Source: Brumimicrobium sp.
GTDB lineage: Bacteria > Bacteroidota > Bacteroidia > Flavobacteriales_D > Crocinitomicaceae
DNA: 64,000 nt
Assembly (NCBI GenBank): GCA_023957385.1
Contig: JAMLGZ010000002.1
Span: 620,001 to 684,000, forward strand
Direction of reading: 5' to 3'
Shown here piece after piece: positions 45,946 through 55,490 of the stretch. Made by a program: the position numbers and the translations under genes. How positions within the stretch are numbered: position 1 is the stretch's first letter; every line of letters starts with the position of its first letter. The notes under the pieces were generated by a model that saw only the letters and a list, made by a program, of their open reading frames with translations, ran no database searches and was not told the DNA's origin.

Positions 45946-46587
45946 TTATAAATAGATTGTTTTATCGGAATGAAAATCATGGAGATCTCCTAAAGAAGTC
46001 AAAATAATTCCAGCTTGTTGCGCCTCTACTACTTTTTTAATAAGAGAACTAGCTTTTAGAATGTTTTCTGTATCTAAATGACTAAAGGGTTCGTCTAGAA
46101 TTAACCATTCAAAAGGTTGGCATAAAGCACGTATAATGGCTACTCGTTGTTGTTGACCGAATGAGAGTTGCTCACATATTGAATCCCACTTATTTTCAAT
46201 TCCCAATTCGGAAACCATCTGTTTAATTTCATCCATTGAGAAGGTATGTGTGAGTTCGTTTTTTAGAAGTAGATTTTCTGCAACTGTTAGCTTGGGAAAT
46301 AGCTGTAAATCTTGAAATATACAACTGATTTGATTTTTCCGAAGATTTATCCAATCTGAATATGTAAAATCACGTATATCTTTCCCCCCTATACTTACTT
46401 TTCCTGTATAATCTTTTCTAATACCTAGCAGTATATGTACAAAACTTGTTTTTCCTTTACCACTTTGGGCACTGAGACATATATTTTCACCGTGTTTTAA
46501 TGTAAAATCCTTTCCCCATAAGCTAGCATCCTGTCTTGGTTGATCGACTAGAGGAGAGGGTATAACTTGGGAGAAATGAATGTCCAT
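45946..46587 (-). CDS. ABC transporter ATP-binding protein
   Basis: A 213-residue ATPase of the LolD/MacB type. Walker A is SAQSGKGKTS (Ala in place of the usual first Gly), the Q-loop is FQDLQLFPKLT, the signature is LSFGQQQR, Walker B is WLILDEP and the H-loop region TSLGDLHD lacks the usual His at the exact place. Partner permease follows after two bases. It is preceded by a CoA-transferase gene with a 32-base gap. Confidence 0.87.
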   Translation of the reverse strand: MDIHFSQVIPSPLVDQPRQDASLWGKDFTLKHGENICLSAQSGKGKTSFVHILLGIRKDYTGKVSIGGKDIRDFTYSDWINLRKNQISCIFQDLQLFPKLTVAENLLLKNELTHTFSMDEIKQMVSELGIENKWDSICEQLSFGQQQRVAIIRALCQPFEWLILDEPFSHLDTENILKASSLIKKVVEAQQAGIILTSLGDLHDFHSDKTIYL

Positions 46588-46619
46588 ATACGCGTATTCT
46601 ATCTGTAAATATAAAAAAC

Positions 46620-47705
46620 TTATTCTTCAATTTTCCATGCAACAGAACTTACACGTTTAGTTACATGACCATCTATATTCTCCTCTCGAATTAAATTTTG
46701 TGCTAATTCATTTGTAAAAACTGATTGTAAATCTTTGATTTCACCACACGGAACATAATGAGTATGCATAAATTGAAAGAGGTCTTTACTAGTATATTTT
46801 TTAATTTCATTTTGTAATATTATGTATAAAGATTCTCTGTTTTTGACTCTGTCTTGTACATTTTTAAAACGCTCATCATTTACTAATTCATCTTTTTTAA
46901 GGTAATCACATAGCAGATGGAAATGTTTATTGGTTCCAATGGCAAAGGTGATAGTTTTCTTATCCGCTGTTTTAAATAGTTCTCCATACGGTGCAATATT
47001 AGGATGCAGTGAACCTATGTGTTGTGGAACAAAGTCAGTCATTAAATAATTTGATGCTTGATTGATGAGCGAACTAACGGCTGCTTCATAAAGTGATACA
47101 GTTACTGTTTTTCCTACATAATTTGCGACCTTTTCACGTTGCCATAACTCAATCAAAATAGCTTCTTTTAAGTGATGAGCTGTTAGTACATCAATGAGTG
47201 CTACCGGCATTTTAATAGGCCCACTATCCGGAGTTCCGTTCATAGACATAAATCCAGTTTCTGCTTGTAGAATTAGATCATAAGCAACACGATCATTATC
47301 AACTCCAAAACCAGTTATTTTTCCTATTATAAGTTTGGAGTTTTTTGTACGTAGTATCTTATCAGTTATGCCTAATTTTTCTTGATCTCCCTTTTTAAAA
47401 TTCATTAAAAGAATATCCGTATGAGGAATTAATTCAAACAAACTCTGAAGATCAACCGGATTAGTTAAGTCAAGCAAGCGATATTCTTTTTTATAATTGA
47501 TACTAGCAAAGTAGGCAGATACAGGGCTATTTTTGTTCTCTGTAGGTAATTTCCAAGAGCGTGTAATGTCAGGTTGATTAGGATTCTCGATTTTTAAAAC
47601 ATGAGCCCCTAATTCGGCAAGAAAGGTTCCCACGGAAGGTCCAGCAAGTACCGTTGTTAAATCGATGACATTGAGTTCTTTAAAAATTTCTATGTGAGAG
47701 GTCAT
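46620..47705 (-). CDS. Class III (CaiB/BaiF) CoA-transferase
   Basis: A 361-residue cytoplasmic protein. Family features: LNVIDLTTVLAGPSVGTFLAELGAHVLKIE at the N-terminus (binding CoA), NFKKGDQEKLGI, and the substrate loop YDLILQAETGFMSMNG followed by VALIDVLTA with an Asp. In formyl-CoA transferase the catalytic Asp lies in this last region. It moves CoA between carboxylic acids, but donor and acceptor are unknown. It is first in a run with an ABC transporter and hydrolase, an unusual set. Confidence 0.86.
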   Translation of the reverse strand: MTSHIEIFKELNVIDLTTVLAGPSVGTFLAELGAHVLKIENPNQPDITRSWKLPTENKNSPVSAYFASINYKKEYRLLDLTNPVDLQSLFELIPHTDILLMNFKKGDQEKLGITDKILRTKNSKLIIGKITGFGVDNDRVAYDLILQAETGFMSMNGTPDSGPIKMPVALIDVLTAHHLKEAILIELWQREKVANYVGKTVTVSLYEAAVSSLINQASNYLMTDFVPQHIGSLHPNIAPYGELFKTADKKTITFAIGTNKHFHLLCDYLKKDELVNDERFKNVQDRVKNRESLYIILQNEIKKYTSKDLFQFMHTHYVPCGEIKDLQSVFTNELAQNLIREENIDGHVTKRVSSVAWKIEE

Positions 47706-47719
47706 ATTTTTATTCTATT

Positions 47720-47727
47720 TATCTTTG
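47720..47727 (+). promoter_or_regulatory. -7 promoter element TATCTTTG of the tex gene
   Basis: Exact TAnnTTTG match 61 bases before the ATG at 47789, giving a leader of about 55 bases. No -33 TTG at the expected place. Confidence 0.4.
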
Positions 47728-47788
47728 AAGATATCCATTTACCAAACATCTAAATTATTAATTTTACCTGAGAATTGAAGAATTAAAA

Positions 47789-49915
47789 ATGTCAAAATTA
47801 AGTTATATACATAATCTAACAGGAATAGTTGAAGTTAGTGTTGATGCGGTTGTGAAATTATTAGCAGAAGGAGCTACTATTCCGTTTATTGCTAGATATA
47901 GAAAAGAAAGGACGAGAGGTTTAGATGAGGTGGAAATCGCTAGGGTTAGAGATGCATCTGAAAGATATGAGCAGATTATTGCACGTCATGATACCATTAT
48001 TAAGGCTATTGAAGAACAGAACAAGTTAACGGCAGAATTGAAAAAGCAGATAGTAACATGTTTTGATTTGGATGTATTAGAAGATTTGTATTTACCTTAT
48101 AAGAAAAAGCGTAAAACTCGTGCTGATATGGCGCGAGAATTAGGACTTGAAGGTCTAGCTCGCCAAATTATGTTACAGGGCAGAACTTCACCTGAGGAGC
48201 TAGCAGAGAAATTTCTAAGCGATAAGGTGGATGATATTGATGCAGCATTAGCTGGAGCACGTGATATTATTGCGGAATGGGTAAATGAAAATAGTATTAT
48301 TCGCAATCGTCTTCGTAATTCTTATAGAAATTATAGTCAGATTGTATCCAAGGTGATTAAGGCAAAAGCGGTAGAGGCAGAAAATTATCGAGATTATTTC
48401 GATTATTCTTCCAATCTGAAAGATTGTCCTTCCTATCGTTTTTTAGCTATGCATCGAGCTGCTAATGAAGGACTTTTAACCGTAAAGATTCAAGTGAACA
48501 CGGATAATATATTAGATTTTCTTCATAGATTTTATGTTAAAGGTTTATCTCCATGTAATGAACAAATAGAAGAGGCTTATACAGATGCGTATAAACGTTT
48601 ATTGCATCCTGCTTTAGAAAATGAGGTGTTGCGTGAAATGAAACAAGAAGCTGATGTGGATGCGATAAAAGTATTTTCTAAAAATTTGCGTCAACTTCTA
48701 CTATCGCCTCCTTTAGGAAAGAAAAGAATATTAGCTATAGACCCTGGATACCGCACAGGTTGTAAAGTAGTGTGTCTAAATGAAAATGGAGATTTATTAG
48801 AAAATACAACAATTTTTCCTCATCCTCCACAAAATGAATCTTCTCAAGCGATGAATAAGTTGGCACAGTTGGTTGAGATTTATAAGATTGAAGCTATTGC
48901 CATCGGAGATGGTACTGCGAGTAGAGAAACAACCTCTTTAGTAAAACGAATTCACTTCAAAACAGATATTACTGTGTTTGTTGTTTCTGAGGATGGTGCT
49001 TCTGTATATAGTGCAAGTGACATTGCTCGTAAAGAATTTCCAACTTATGATGTTACAGTGAGAGGTTCAGTTTCAATTGGTAGAAGGTTAGTTGACCCAT
49101 TATCAGAGTTAGTAAAAATAGACCCAAAGTCTATTGGGGTAGGACAATATCAGCATGAAGTAGATCAGAAACTCTTAAAAGAAAGCTTAGATGATGTAGT
49201 TGTCTCCTGTGTAAATGAAGTGGGAGTAGATTTGAATACAGCTTCACCTTATTTGTTGAGCTATGTTTCAGGTTTAGGCCCTCAATTAGCCGAGAATATT
49301 ATTGAATATCGTAGAAAAAATGGTGGGTTTACTTCACGAGATGAGTTGAAGAAAGTACCTCGTTTAGGTGATAAGGCTTTTGAACAATGTGCAGGATTCT
49401 TACGTATCCGAGATGGCAAAAACCCTCTAGATAACTCGGCCGTCCATCCTGAATCGTATGCTTCAATTCAAAAGATGGCAAAGCAATTAAATATTTCATT
49501 AGGTGATCTAATTGGAAATGAGGCTGTATTAAATGAACTTAAGCCACAACAATTTGCTTATATTGATGCATATACTTTTAAGGATATTATTAAGGAGTTA
49601 AAGAAACCAGGGAGGGACCCTAGAAGTAAGATTCAGGTTCTTGAATTTGATAGTTCTATTCGAACAATTGATGATTTAAAGATAGGAATGGAATTGAATG
49701 GTATCGTAACAAATATCACTAATTTTGGTGCTTTTGTTAATATTGGTATAAAAGAGAATGGGTTAATACATAAATCTAATTTAGCGGCAGGAGTGTTCGT
49801 TGAGAATCCAACTGATTATATTAAATTGCATGAACATGTTAGAGTTGCTGTTTCTGAAATAGATGTAGCTCGCAAAAGAATAGGGTTACGGAGATTAAAG
49901 CAGAAACCTGTTTAA
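47789..49915 (+). CDS. tex: Tex family RNA-binding transcription accessory protein
   Basis: A 708-residue cytoplasmic protein with the usual Tex order. It has an N-terminal helical Tex domain (GATIPFIARYRKERTRGLDE near residue 30) and an YqgF/RuvC-like domain (RILAIDPGYRTGCKVVC near residue 312). Next come helix-hairpin-helix repeats (NTASPYLLSYVSGLGPQLAE near 485) and a C-terminal S1 RNA-binding domain (GMELNGIVTNITNFGAFVNI near 632). Tex binds single-stranded RNA and affects transcription; length is close to family norm. It is followed by a strong hairpin terminator. Confidence 0.95.
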   Translation: MSKLSYIHNLTGIVEVSVDAVVKLLAEGATIPFIARYRKERTRGLDEVEIARVRDASERYEQIIARHDTIIKAIEEQNKLTAELKKQIVTCFDLDVLEDLYLPYKKKRKTRADMARELGLEGLARQIMLQGRTSPEELAEKFLSDKVDDIDAALAGARDIIAEWVNENSIIRNRLRNSYRNYSQIVSKVIKAKAVEAENYRDYFDYSSNLKDCPSYRFLAMHRAANEGLLTVKIQVNTDNILDFLHRFYVKGLSPCNEQIEEAYTDAYKRLLHPALENEVLREMKQEADVDAIKVFSKNLRQLLLSPPLGKKRILAIDPGYRTGCKVVCLNENGDLLENTTIFPHPPQNESSQAMNKLAQLVEIYKIEAIAIGDGTASRETTSLVKRIHFKTDITVFVVSEDGASVYSASDIARKEFPTYDVTVRGSVSIGRRLVDPLSELVKIDPKSIGVGQYQHEVDQKLLKESLDDVVVSCVNEVGVDLNTASPYLLSYVSGLGPQLAENIIEYRRKNGGFTSRDELKKVPRLGDKAFEQCAGFLRIRDGKNPLDNSAVHPESYASIQKMAKQLNISLGDLIGNEAVLNELKPQQFAYIDAYTFKDIIKELKKPGRDPRSKIQVLEFDSSIRTIDDLKIGMELNGIVTNITNFGAFVNIGIKENGLIHKSNLAAGVFVENPTDYIKLHEHVRVAVSEIDVARKRIGLRRLKQKPV

Positions 49916-49934
49916 AACATGAATATTAGGAATA

Positions 49935-49966
49935 AAAAAGCTCTCATGCGTCCATGAGAGCTTTTT
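49935..49966. terminator. Bidirectional rho-independent terminator
   Basis: AAAAAGCTCTCATG (49935-49948) and CATGAGAGCTTTTT (49953-49966) form a perfect 14-bp stem with loop CGTC. It lies between the convergent tex and T9SS type B genes and has T/A runs on both sides. Confidence 0.88.
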
Positions 49967-49986
49967 GATATATCTCTAATTAGTTT

Positions 49987-52194
49987 TTATCTTCCTAATA
50001 ATTCAACAAAACCATGTACTTCTACTTCTTTTCCGTTTTTACCTTTTCCGTATAACATCGCTTTGTAGAAGTAAGTTCCTTCTGAGCAAGCAGTACCAGT
50101 GTTATTTACTTTTCCATTCCATTTGAAGTTAACATCATCGCTTTCAAAGACTACATTCCCCCATCTATTAAGAATAACTACCTCAACTCGCTCTACATTT
50201 TCAAGATTTAATGTAAAATAATCATTATTTCCATCTCCATTCGGAGTAAATACGTTTGGAGTGTCATAAATAAGTGGAAGGAATACGATTACTTCCTGAG
50301 AAGCTGTGTTAGAGCAAGCTCCATCACTAACTACTAATGTAACTGTATAAGTGCCTTCATCAATATAAGTTGAGTATTGACTACTTAAATCATTTACGTT
50401 ATTGGTTTGTCCATTTCCAAAATCCCAATTATATGTATAGCCTGTACCGTAATCAGATGTGTTGGTGAAAGTTGTGTTCAATGGAGAACCACCCATATTT
50501 GGATCTGCAGTAAAGGATGCATTTGGTGGTGGAGTTTGGTCTAAGAAGATACTATCATTAACCTCACATACATTATCTTTAATAGTAAAATAATACCATC
50601 CTGAAGGGATATTTTGATATACAGAAGCGCTAATCGAGTTAGCTAAGCTATCATTTCCTGGTCCGGTCCATGTATATTTAGGAGTTCCCGTAAATCCAGA
50701 GCCTATTCCGCTCACTGCGCCATCGCTTTTGCCACAAGTGGCAATATATGTAAGCATTGTATCAATAGCAAGTGTTTGATTCATGACAACTGTTGATGTA
50801 TCTGTATATTGGAATCCACAAGCATCAGTAGAGGTTACAATAAAATCGTATGTACCATTTTGAAGGATGGAAACATAACCTGTATCTCCTACACTTCCAT
50901 TATCCCAAGTATAGGTGTAAGGTTCAAATCCTCCCGTTGTATATGCCCACAGTGGAACACTATCGTTGGCACAGAGTATTAAAGTGTCTAAAGAATGGAC
51001 GGTTGAATAGGGTTCGTCAATAATCCATATTGTTCCTTCCGCATATATTGTATCGCCGCAGGCATTGAGAGTGTATGTTGAGATAATTATGCTTTCAGCA
51101 CCCTCAGTTAAACCATCTTGTGTAGGAGCTATTACGAGTGTAACTGTATCTTGACCAGGTAAGAAAATAATACTATCACCAGGTGCTAGTGGAGGATAAT
51201 CTACACCTTGCGTAGAAGTTCCACCAGTAGTGAAATGTACTACTAAACTATCACCTGTTTGATTAGAAGGTCTTGTGAAATAAATAGTACCTTGAGAACA
51301 TCCTTCAACTAACATTGTGTCTGCAATATTTCCAGCAGATGTTGCAACGTCAGCTTCAATAGAAATCTCTACACCTGCAGAAGAGAATGAACCAGCTTCT
51401 AGAAATACACCTGAGTCTAAAGCTATATCTGTATTGTTACAAATAGCCATCTTAATATGGTATGTTTGACCACATACTAAATTTGAATTAGCGGATAATT
51501 TAACAGTTGCACCATTAAACCCGTCTGTTCCAGAAGATGTAAAGAGAGAATTGTATGATGTTGTAAAATAAATGGCATCAGCTACAAAATTAGGGTTTGC
51601 TGCTAAACAAGAAGCTGGTGAATTAAATCCGGAAGGAACTCCAGAGTTCACTGAATTAATACCAACTGGAGTATTGGAATTAGGTATAGTCGCCAAATTC
51701 ACAGCACCATTTTGGAAAGGACCACTGATACCAGGGCCTGAAAGGAAAAAACCAAATGCATCATTAAAGCTGGAACATGTGTAGCCAGAATATTCTGAAG
51801 AAGCGAAGATGTAGCTAAAAGATAAGGTGTCTCCATCAGGAATGAAATCAAATTCTATGATAGTACCATTAGTTGGACTTCCAGCAATTGCTGTTAGATC
51901 TGGGTCACTAATGCTAGGTGCTGTTTGAGTTCTTAAGAATACCCCAGAGTTTAATGGAAATACTGATCCAGTGTAAGAGAATTCTTTAACTGACTGTTGA
52001 ACGACATTTGCGTTTGCTGTTGATCCATTATATTTAATGTTAGAAACAGTAACACCTTGTCCTAATAATACATTTTGAACAGCCTGTGCAGGCGTCATTG
52101 TGGGATTAATTAATTGGATATTTTGTCCAAAAGAATTAGAGTTTATGAAATTAAGGATCAATAATCCAACTAACAGTTTAAGCCAATTTTTCAT
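49987..52194 (-). CDS. Secreted choice-of-anchor L/PKD protein with T9SS type B sorting domain
   Basis: A 735-residue protein with a signal peptide (ending SNSFGQ). Residues about 30-270 match the choice-of-anchor L domain (MTPAQAVQNVLLGQGVTVSN at the start, FDFIPDGDTLSFSYIFASSE in the middle). Calx-beta-like (TTGGTSTQGVDYPPLAPGDS) and PKD-like (NASFTADPNMGGSPLNTTFT, GTYTVTLVVSDG) domains follow. The C-terminus is a type B (gliding-motility-associated, CHU_C) sorting domain: NVFTPNGDGNNDYFTL, then ILNRWGNVVFES and WNGKVNNTG. Type B proteins are exported by T9SS and often adhere to the surface. It has a full consensus promoter at 52256-52285. Confidence 0.88.
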   Translation of the reverse strand: MKNWLKLLVGLLILNFINSNSFGQNIQLINPTMTPAQAVQNVLLGQGVTVSNIKYNGSTANANVVQQSVKEFSYTGSVFPLNSGVFLRTQTAPSISDPDLTAIAGSPTNGTIIEFDFIPDGDTLSFSYIFASSEYSGYTCSSFNDAFGFFLSGPGISGPFQNGAVNLATIPNSNTPVGINSVNSGVPSGFNSPASCLAANPNFVADAIYFTTSYNSLFTSSGTDGFNGATVKLSANSNLVCGQTYHIKMAICNNTDIALDSGVFLEAGSFSSAGVEISIEADVATSAGNIADTMLVEGCSQGTIYFTRPSNQTGDSLVVHFTTGGTSTQGVDYPPLAPGDSIIFLPGQDTVTLVIAPTQDGLTEGAESIIISTYTLNACGDTIYAEGTIWIIDEPYSTVHSLDTLILCANDSVPLWAYTTGGFEPYTYTWDNGSVGDTGYVSILQNGTYDFIVTSTDACGFQYTDTSTVVMNQTLAIDTMLTYIATCGKSDGAVSGIGSGFTGTPKYTWTGPGNDSLANSISASVYQNIPSGWYYFTIKDNVCEVNDSIFLDQTPPPNASFTADPNMGGSPLNTTFTNTSDYGTGYTYNWDFGNGQTNNVNDLSSQYSTYIDEGTYTVTLVVSDGACSNTASQEVIVFLPLIYDTPNVFTPNGDGNNDYFTLNLENVERVEVVILNRWGNVVFESDDVNFKWNGKVNNTGTACSEGTYFYKAMLYGKGKNGKEVEVHGFVELLGR

Positions 52195-52255
52195 TTTTGT
52201 TATTTATTAATATAGAATGAGGACGAAATTTTGATTTAAAAAGTTGCGTCAGAAG

Positions 52256-52285
52256 CAAATTTATTAAAATATCTTATTAAGGCAA
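52256..52285 (-). promoter_or_regulatory. Full Bacteroidota promoter (TTG-N19-TAAATTTG)
   Basis: On the minus strand TTG (52285-52283), 19 bases, then TAAATTTG (52263-52256). This is the best complete -33/-7 promoter I found. Transcription would start near 52251, giving a leader of about 57 bases before the ATG at 52194. Confidence 0.72.
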
Positions 52286-52349
52286 GAATTTATAATGCAG
52301 ATTAATAATTTTAATTTGAATCCCATGGCAAGCATATATATTTATTATA

Positions 52350-52357
52350 TAAATTTG
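52350..52357 (+). promoter_or_regulatory. -7 promoter element TAAATTTG of glyS
   Basis: Exact TAnnTTTG match ending five bases before the ATG at 52363, so the mRNA would have almost no leader. Confidence 0.58.
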
Positions 52358-52362
52358 CCGCT

Positions 52363-53907
52363 ATGAATACAAAGAGTGATGATTTTCTAAAAGAAGTGAT
52401 AGCACATGCCAAAGAATATGGTTATGTATTTCCTTCGTCTGATATTTATGATGGACTATCTGCTATCTATGATTATGGCCCACTGGGGGTTGAATTAAAA
52501 AACAATATCAAAAAATATTGGTGGGCAGCGATGGTGCAGATGCATGAAGAAATTGTTGGTATTGATGCGGCTATTTTTATGCATCCAAGAACATGGGATG
52601 CTTCCGGACATACGCAAGCTTTCAATGACCCAATGATTGATAACAAGGATTCTAAGAAACGCTATCGTGCCGATGTTTTAGTGGAAGATTATATTGAAAA
52701 ATATCGTGAAAAAATAGCTAAAGAAGTAGAAAAAGGAAAAGCTAGATTTGGAGAAAACTTTGATGAAACTCAATTTCTGGCTACGAATCCTAATGTTTTA
52801 CGCAATCAAGAAAAAATCGATGAATTAGAGAGTCGCCTAGAAAAAATATTTGCAGATGACGATTTAACCGCCCTTAAAAACTTAATAGATGAATTAGGAA
52901 TTGTTTGTCCAATATCAGGTTCTAAAAATTGGACAGAAGTTAGACAGTTTAACTTAATGTTTTCGACTGAATTGGGTTCTGTTGCTGGAGACGCTTCTAA
53001 GATATTTTTGAGACCTGAAACAGCACAAGGTATTTTTGTGAATTTTTTAAATGTGCAGAAATCCTCTCGGATGAAAATACCATTTGGTATTGCTCAGATT
53101 GGTAAAGCCTTTAGAAATGAGATAGTAGCACGTCAGTTTATCTTCAGAATGCGTGAGTTTGAACAGATGGAAATGCAATACTTTGTTCGCCCTGGCGAGG
53201 AAATAAAATGGTATGAGGAGTGGAAGGAGAAACGATTTAAATGGCACAAAGCGCTTGGTTTAGGTGAAGAACATTATAGATTTCATGATCATATCAAATT
53301 AGCACACTATGCAAATGCTGCTACAGATATTGAATTTGAATTCCCAATGGGATTCAAAGAATTAGAGGGAATTCACTCAAGAACTGATTTTGATTTGAAG
53401 AGACATGAGGAATATTCCGGAAAGAAATTACAATTCTTTGACCCAGAATTGAATAAAAGCTATGTTCCTTATGTTGTAGAAACATCAGTTGGATTAGACC
53501 GTTTGTTTCTAGCAGTTATAAGCTCTTCTTTAAAAACAGAAACTTTGGAAGATGGTTCTGAAAGAACAGTGTTATCATTACCTCCTGCTATTGCTCCATA
53601 TAAAGTTGCGATAATGCCTTTAACTAAAAAAGATGGTCTTCCTGAAAAGGCACGAGAAATAATAGATGAACTTAAATTTGACTTTACATGTCAATACGAT
53701 GAAAAAGATTCCATTGGAAAACGTTATCGTCGTCAAGATGCTATTGGTACACCATTCCATGTAACAGTAGATCATCAGACATTGGAAGATAATACGGTTA
53801 CTATTCGCGATAGGGATGCAATGACTCAAGAACGTGTTGCAATCAGTGATTTACACAATATCATTGATGCGAAAGTTAATTTGAAAACCTTATTAATCAA
53901 AGGATAG
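52363..53907 (+). CDS. glyS: Glycine--tRNA ligase (single-chain type)
   Basis: A 514-residue class II aminoacyl-tRNA synthetase of the alpha2 type. It has YGYVFPSSDIYDGLSAIYDY and GPLGVELKNNIK at the N-terminus (motif 1 region). Motif 2 follows as AFRNEIVARQFIFRMREFEQ near residue 250, then the Gly-binding region EGIHSRTDFDLKRHEEYSGK and motif 3 VVETSVGLDRLFLAVI near residue 380. The C-terminal 110 residues are the anticodon-binding domain (PPAIAPYKVAIMPLTKKDGL). It charges tRNA-Gly. It is a single gene with a terminator at 53930-53963. Confidence 0.96.
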   Translation: MNTKSDDFLKEVIAHAKEYGYVFPSSDIYDGLSAIYDYGPLGVELKNNIKKYWWAAMVQMHEEIVGIDAAIFMHPRTWDASGHTQAFNDPMIDNKDSKKRYRADVLVEDYIEKYREKIAKEVEKGKARFGENFDETQFLATNPNVLRNQEKIDELESRLEKIFADDDLTALKNLIDELGIVCPISGSKNWTEVRQFNLMFSTELGSVAGDASKIFLRPETAQGIFVNFLNVQKSSRMKIPFGIAQIGKAFRNEIVARQFIFRMREFEQMEMQYFVRPGEEIKWYEEWKEKRFKWHKALGLGEEHYRFHDHIKLAHYANAATDIEFEFPMGFKELEGIHSRTDFDLKRHEEYSGKKLQFFDPELNKSYVPYVVETSVGLDRLFLAVISSSLKTETLEDGSERTVLSLPPAIAPYKVAIMPLTKKDGLPEKAREIIDELKFDFTCQYDEKDSIGKRYRRQDAIGTPFHVTVDHQTLEDNTVTIRDRDAMTQERVAISDLHNIIDAKVNLKTLLIKG

Positions 53908-53929
53908 GTTCTTTCTGATTTTAAAATGT

Positions 53930-53963
53930 AAGCATTAAACCATTTGGTTTAATGCTTTTTTTA
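53930..53963 (+). terminator. Rho-independent terminator of glyS
   Basis: AAGCATTAAACC (53930-53941) and GGTTTAATGCTT (53946-53957) form a perfect 12-bp stem with loop ATTT, followed by a run of T. Confidence 0.9.
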
Positions 53964-54003
53964 TTTCTTAACATACATCAATGCACAAGGCTTTTTGTCT
54001 CTC

Positions 54004-54011
54004 TATATTTG
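54004..54011 (+). promoter_or_regulatory. -7 promoter element TATATTTG of the YceI gene
   Basis: Exact TAnnTTTG match. The start would be near 54016, with a leader of about 34 bases to the ATG at 54050. Confidence 0.58.
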
Positions 54012-54049
54012 CACTATAGTTATGAATTAATATATAAAAACATAAAAAT

Positions 54050-54574
54050 ATGAGTACAAAAACATGGAATGCGGACACATCGCACACGACAATTGGATTT
54101 AATGTAAAACACATGATGTTTTCTAAGGTAAATGGAAAATTTGATGCCTATGTAGCAACTATTGATATGGCAAACGGAGATTTTGAAACGGCACAATTGA
54201 ATTTTGAAGCTAAGTCTGATTCAATCAATACAAATAATGCTGATAGAGATGGACATTTAAAGAGTCAAGATTTCTTCAATGCAGAGAAAAATCCAACGGT
54301 GAATTTTAAATCAACTAAAATTACGGCTAAAGGAGGTAATGATTTCATAGTAGAAGGTGATTTAACAATGAATGGTATTACAAATCCTGTTTCATTAAAT
54401 GCAGAATACAGCGGAGTAATGAAAGATCCATGGGGAAATGATAGAATTGCATTGGTTATGACAGGGAAGGTAGATCGTCACGATTGGGATATGAAATGGA
54501 ACTCTGCATTAGAGGCGGGAGGAGTTTTGGTATCTAAGGATGTGAATTTTGATATAGAAACACAATTTATTTAA
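54050..54574 (+). CDS. YceI family polyisoprenoid-binding-like protein
   Basis: A 174-residue protein of the YceI lipocalin-like family: TWNADTSHTTIGFNVKHMMF at the N-terminus (strand 1 with the SH/H motif), RDGHLKSQDFFNAEKNPTVNF near residue 65 and a C-terminal WNSALEAGGVLVSKDVNFD. YceI proteins bind isoprenoid-type lipids in a barrel cavity and are often stress-induced. This one has no signal peptide, so it is likely cytoplasmic. It has its own promoter and a terminator downstream. Confidence 0.92.
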   Translation: MSTKTWNADTSHTTIGFNVKHMMFSKVNGKFDAYVATIDMANGDFETAQLNFEAKSDSINTNNADRDGHLKSQDFFNAEKNPTVNFKSTKITAKGGNDFIVEGDLTMNGITNPVSLNAEYSGVMKDPWGNDRIALVMTGKVDRHDWDMKWNSALEAGGVLVSKDVNFDIETQFI

Positions 54575-54599
54575 TAGGTTAGTAGTTATATACAAAAAG

Positions 54600-54629
54600 A
54601 AGAAGGCTATCGATTGGGATAGCCTTCTT
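54600..54629. terminator. Bidirectional rho-independent terminator
   Basis: AAGAAGGCTATC (54600-54611) and GATAGCCTTCTT (54618-54629) form a perfect 12-bp stem with loop GATTGG. It lies between the convergent YceI and prohibitin-type genes. Confidence 0.88.
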
Positions 54630-54632
54630 TGT

Positions 54633-55472
54633 TTAGTTACTCTTTAGGATAGAAATAGCTTTATCTCCAAAAACATTATTTGTTCCGTATGGTGAACCTT
54701 GACCATCCCATTTTTCCCATTTCTTTAATTCAATATACTGGGGATTTCTGGCAATTTGTTCAGCCTCTAATCTGATAGCTTCTGCTTTGTATTTGGCAGA
54801 AACAATTAGGGCGGAGTCACCTCTTGCTTTTGCGATTTTAGCATTAGCGAGGTATTCCTCTTCTTTTTGTTTTTCTTTAGCAGTTAGGTTTCTTTGTTTT
54901 TGTGTTTCTTTTTCTTCAATTTGGAGTGCGATATTATCAGGAAGATTTACATCAGAAATTTCAACATAATTTAAGCGTAAGAAGTTATTCTCAAAATCTT
55001 TATTTAAGATAGCTTCAATTTCACTCTCTAAGATTTCTCTCTTAGAAGAATAAACTTGCTCATAAGTATATCGTCCAATAACATCTTTTATGGCTCCTCT
55101 GGATTTGTCATCAATAAATGTTTTGTAATTTTCACGGTGTCTTAGATGTATTCGAGCTACCTCTGTTGGTATTATATTATAGTTTACTGAAACAAGAACG
55201 TTTACATCAGTACCATTGATATCCATTACCTCTTGATTGTATTGGTTTGTTTTATTAACCACTTCATACGTAATCATATCATTCCATGGAAGAATGAAGT
55301 AAGTTCCTTCTCCATAAATCTCATCTGTATTAATACTTGCTCCGCTAAAGGGACGGAAAACAAATCCACGTTCTCCAGGTTTAATAGTTACCCATGAATT
55401 GAGTATGATAATTAATACAATTAATCCAATTGCTCCTATAGCAACGTATCTTATAATCTTGTGCGTTTCCAT
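54633..55472 (-). CDS. SPFH/prohibitin family membrane protein
   Basis: A 279-residue protein with an N-terminal membrane segment (about residues 8-28) and an SPFH/band 7 domain (PGERGFVFRPFSGASINTDE, then GTYFILPWNDMITYEVVNK and YTYEQVYSSKREILESEI). After this comes a charged helix rich in Glu, Lys and Gln (QIEEKETQKQRNLTAKEKQK) typical of prohibitin and HflC-like proteins. These form large ring assemblies in the membrane and often control proteases; no FtsH or HflK neighbour is present. A small two-segment membrane protein gene lies 18 bases upstream on the same strand. Confidence 0.87.
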   Translation of the reverse strand: METHKIIRYVAIGAIGLIVLIIILNSWVTIKPGERGFVFRPFSGASINTDEIYGEGTYFILPWNDMITYEVVNKTNQYNQEVMDINGTDVNVLVSVNYNIIPTEVARIHLRHRENYKTFIDDKSRGAIKDVIGRYTYEQVYSSKREILESEIEAILNKDFENNFLRLNYVEISDVNLPDNIALQIEEKETQKQRNLTAKEKQKEEEYLANAKIAKARGDSALIVSAKYKAEAIRLEAEQIARNPQYIELKKWEKWDGQGSPYGTNNVFGDKAISILKSN

Positions 55473-55490
55473 AATTCTATTTTTAAAGTA

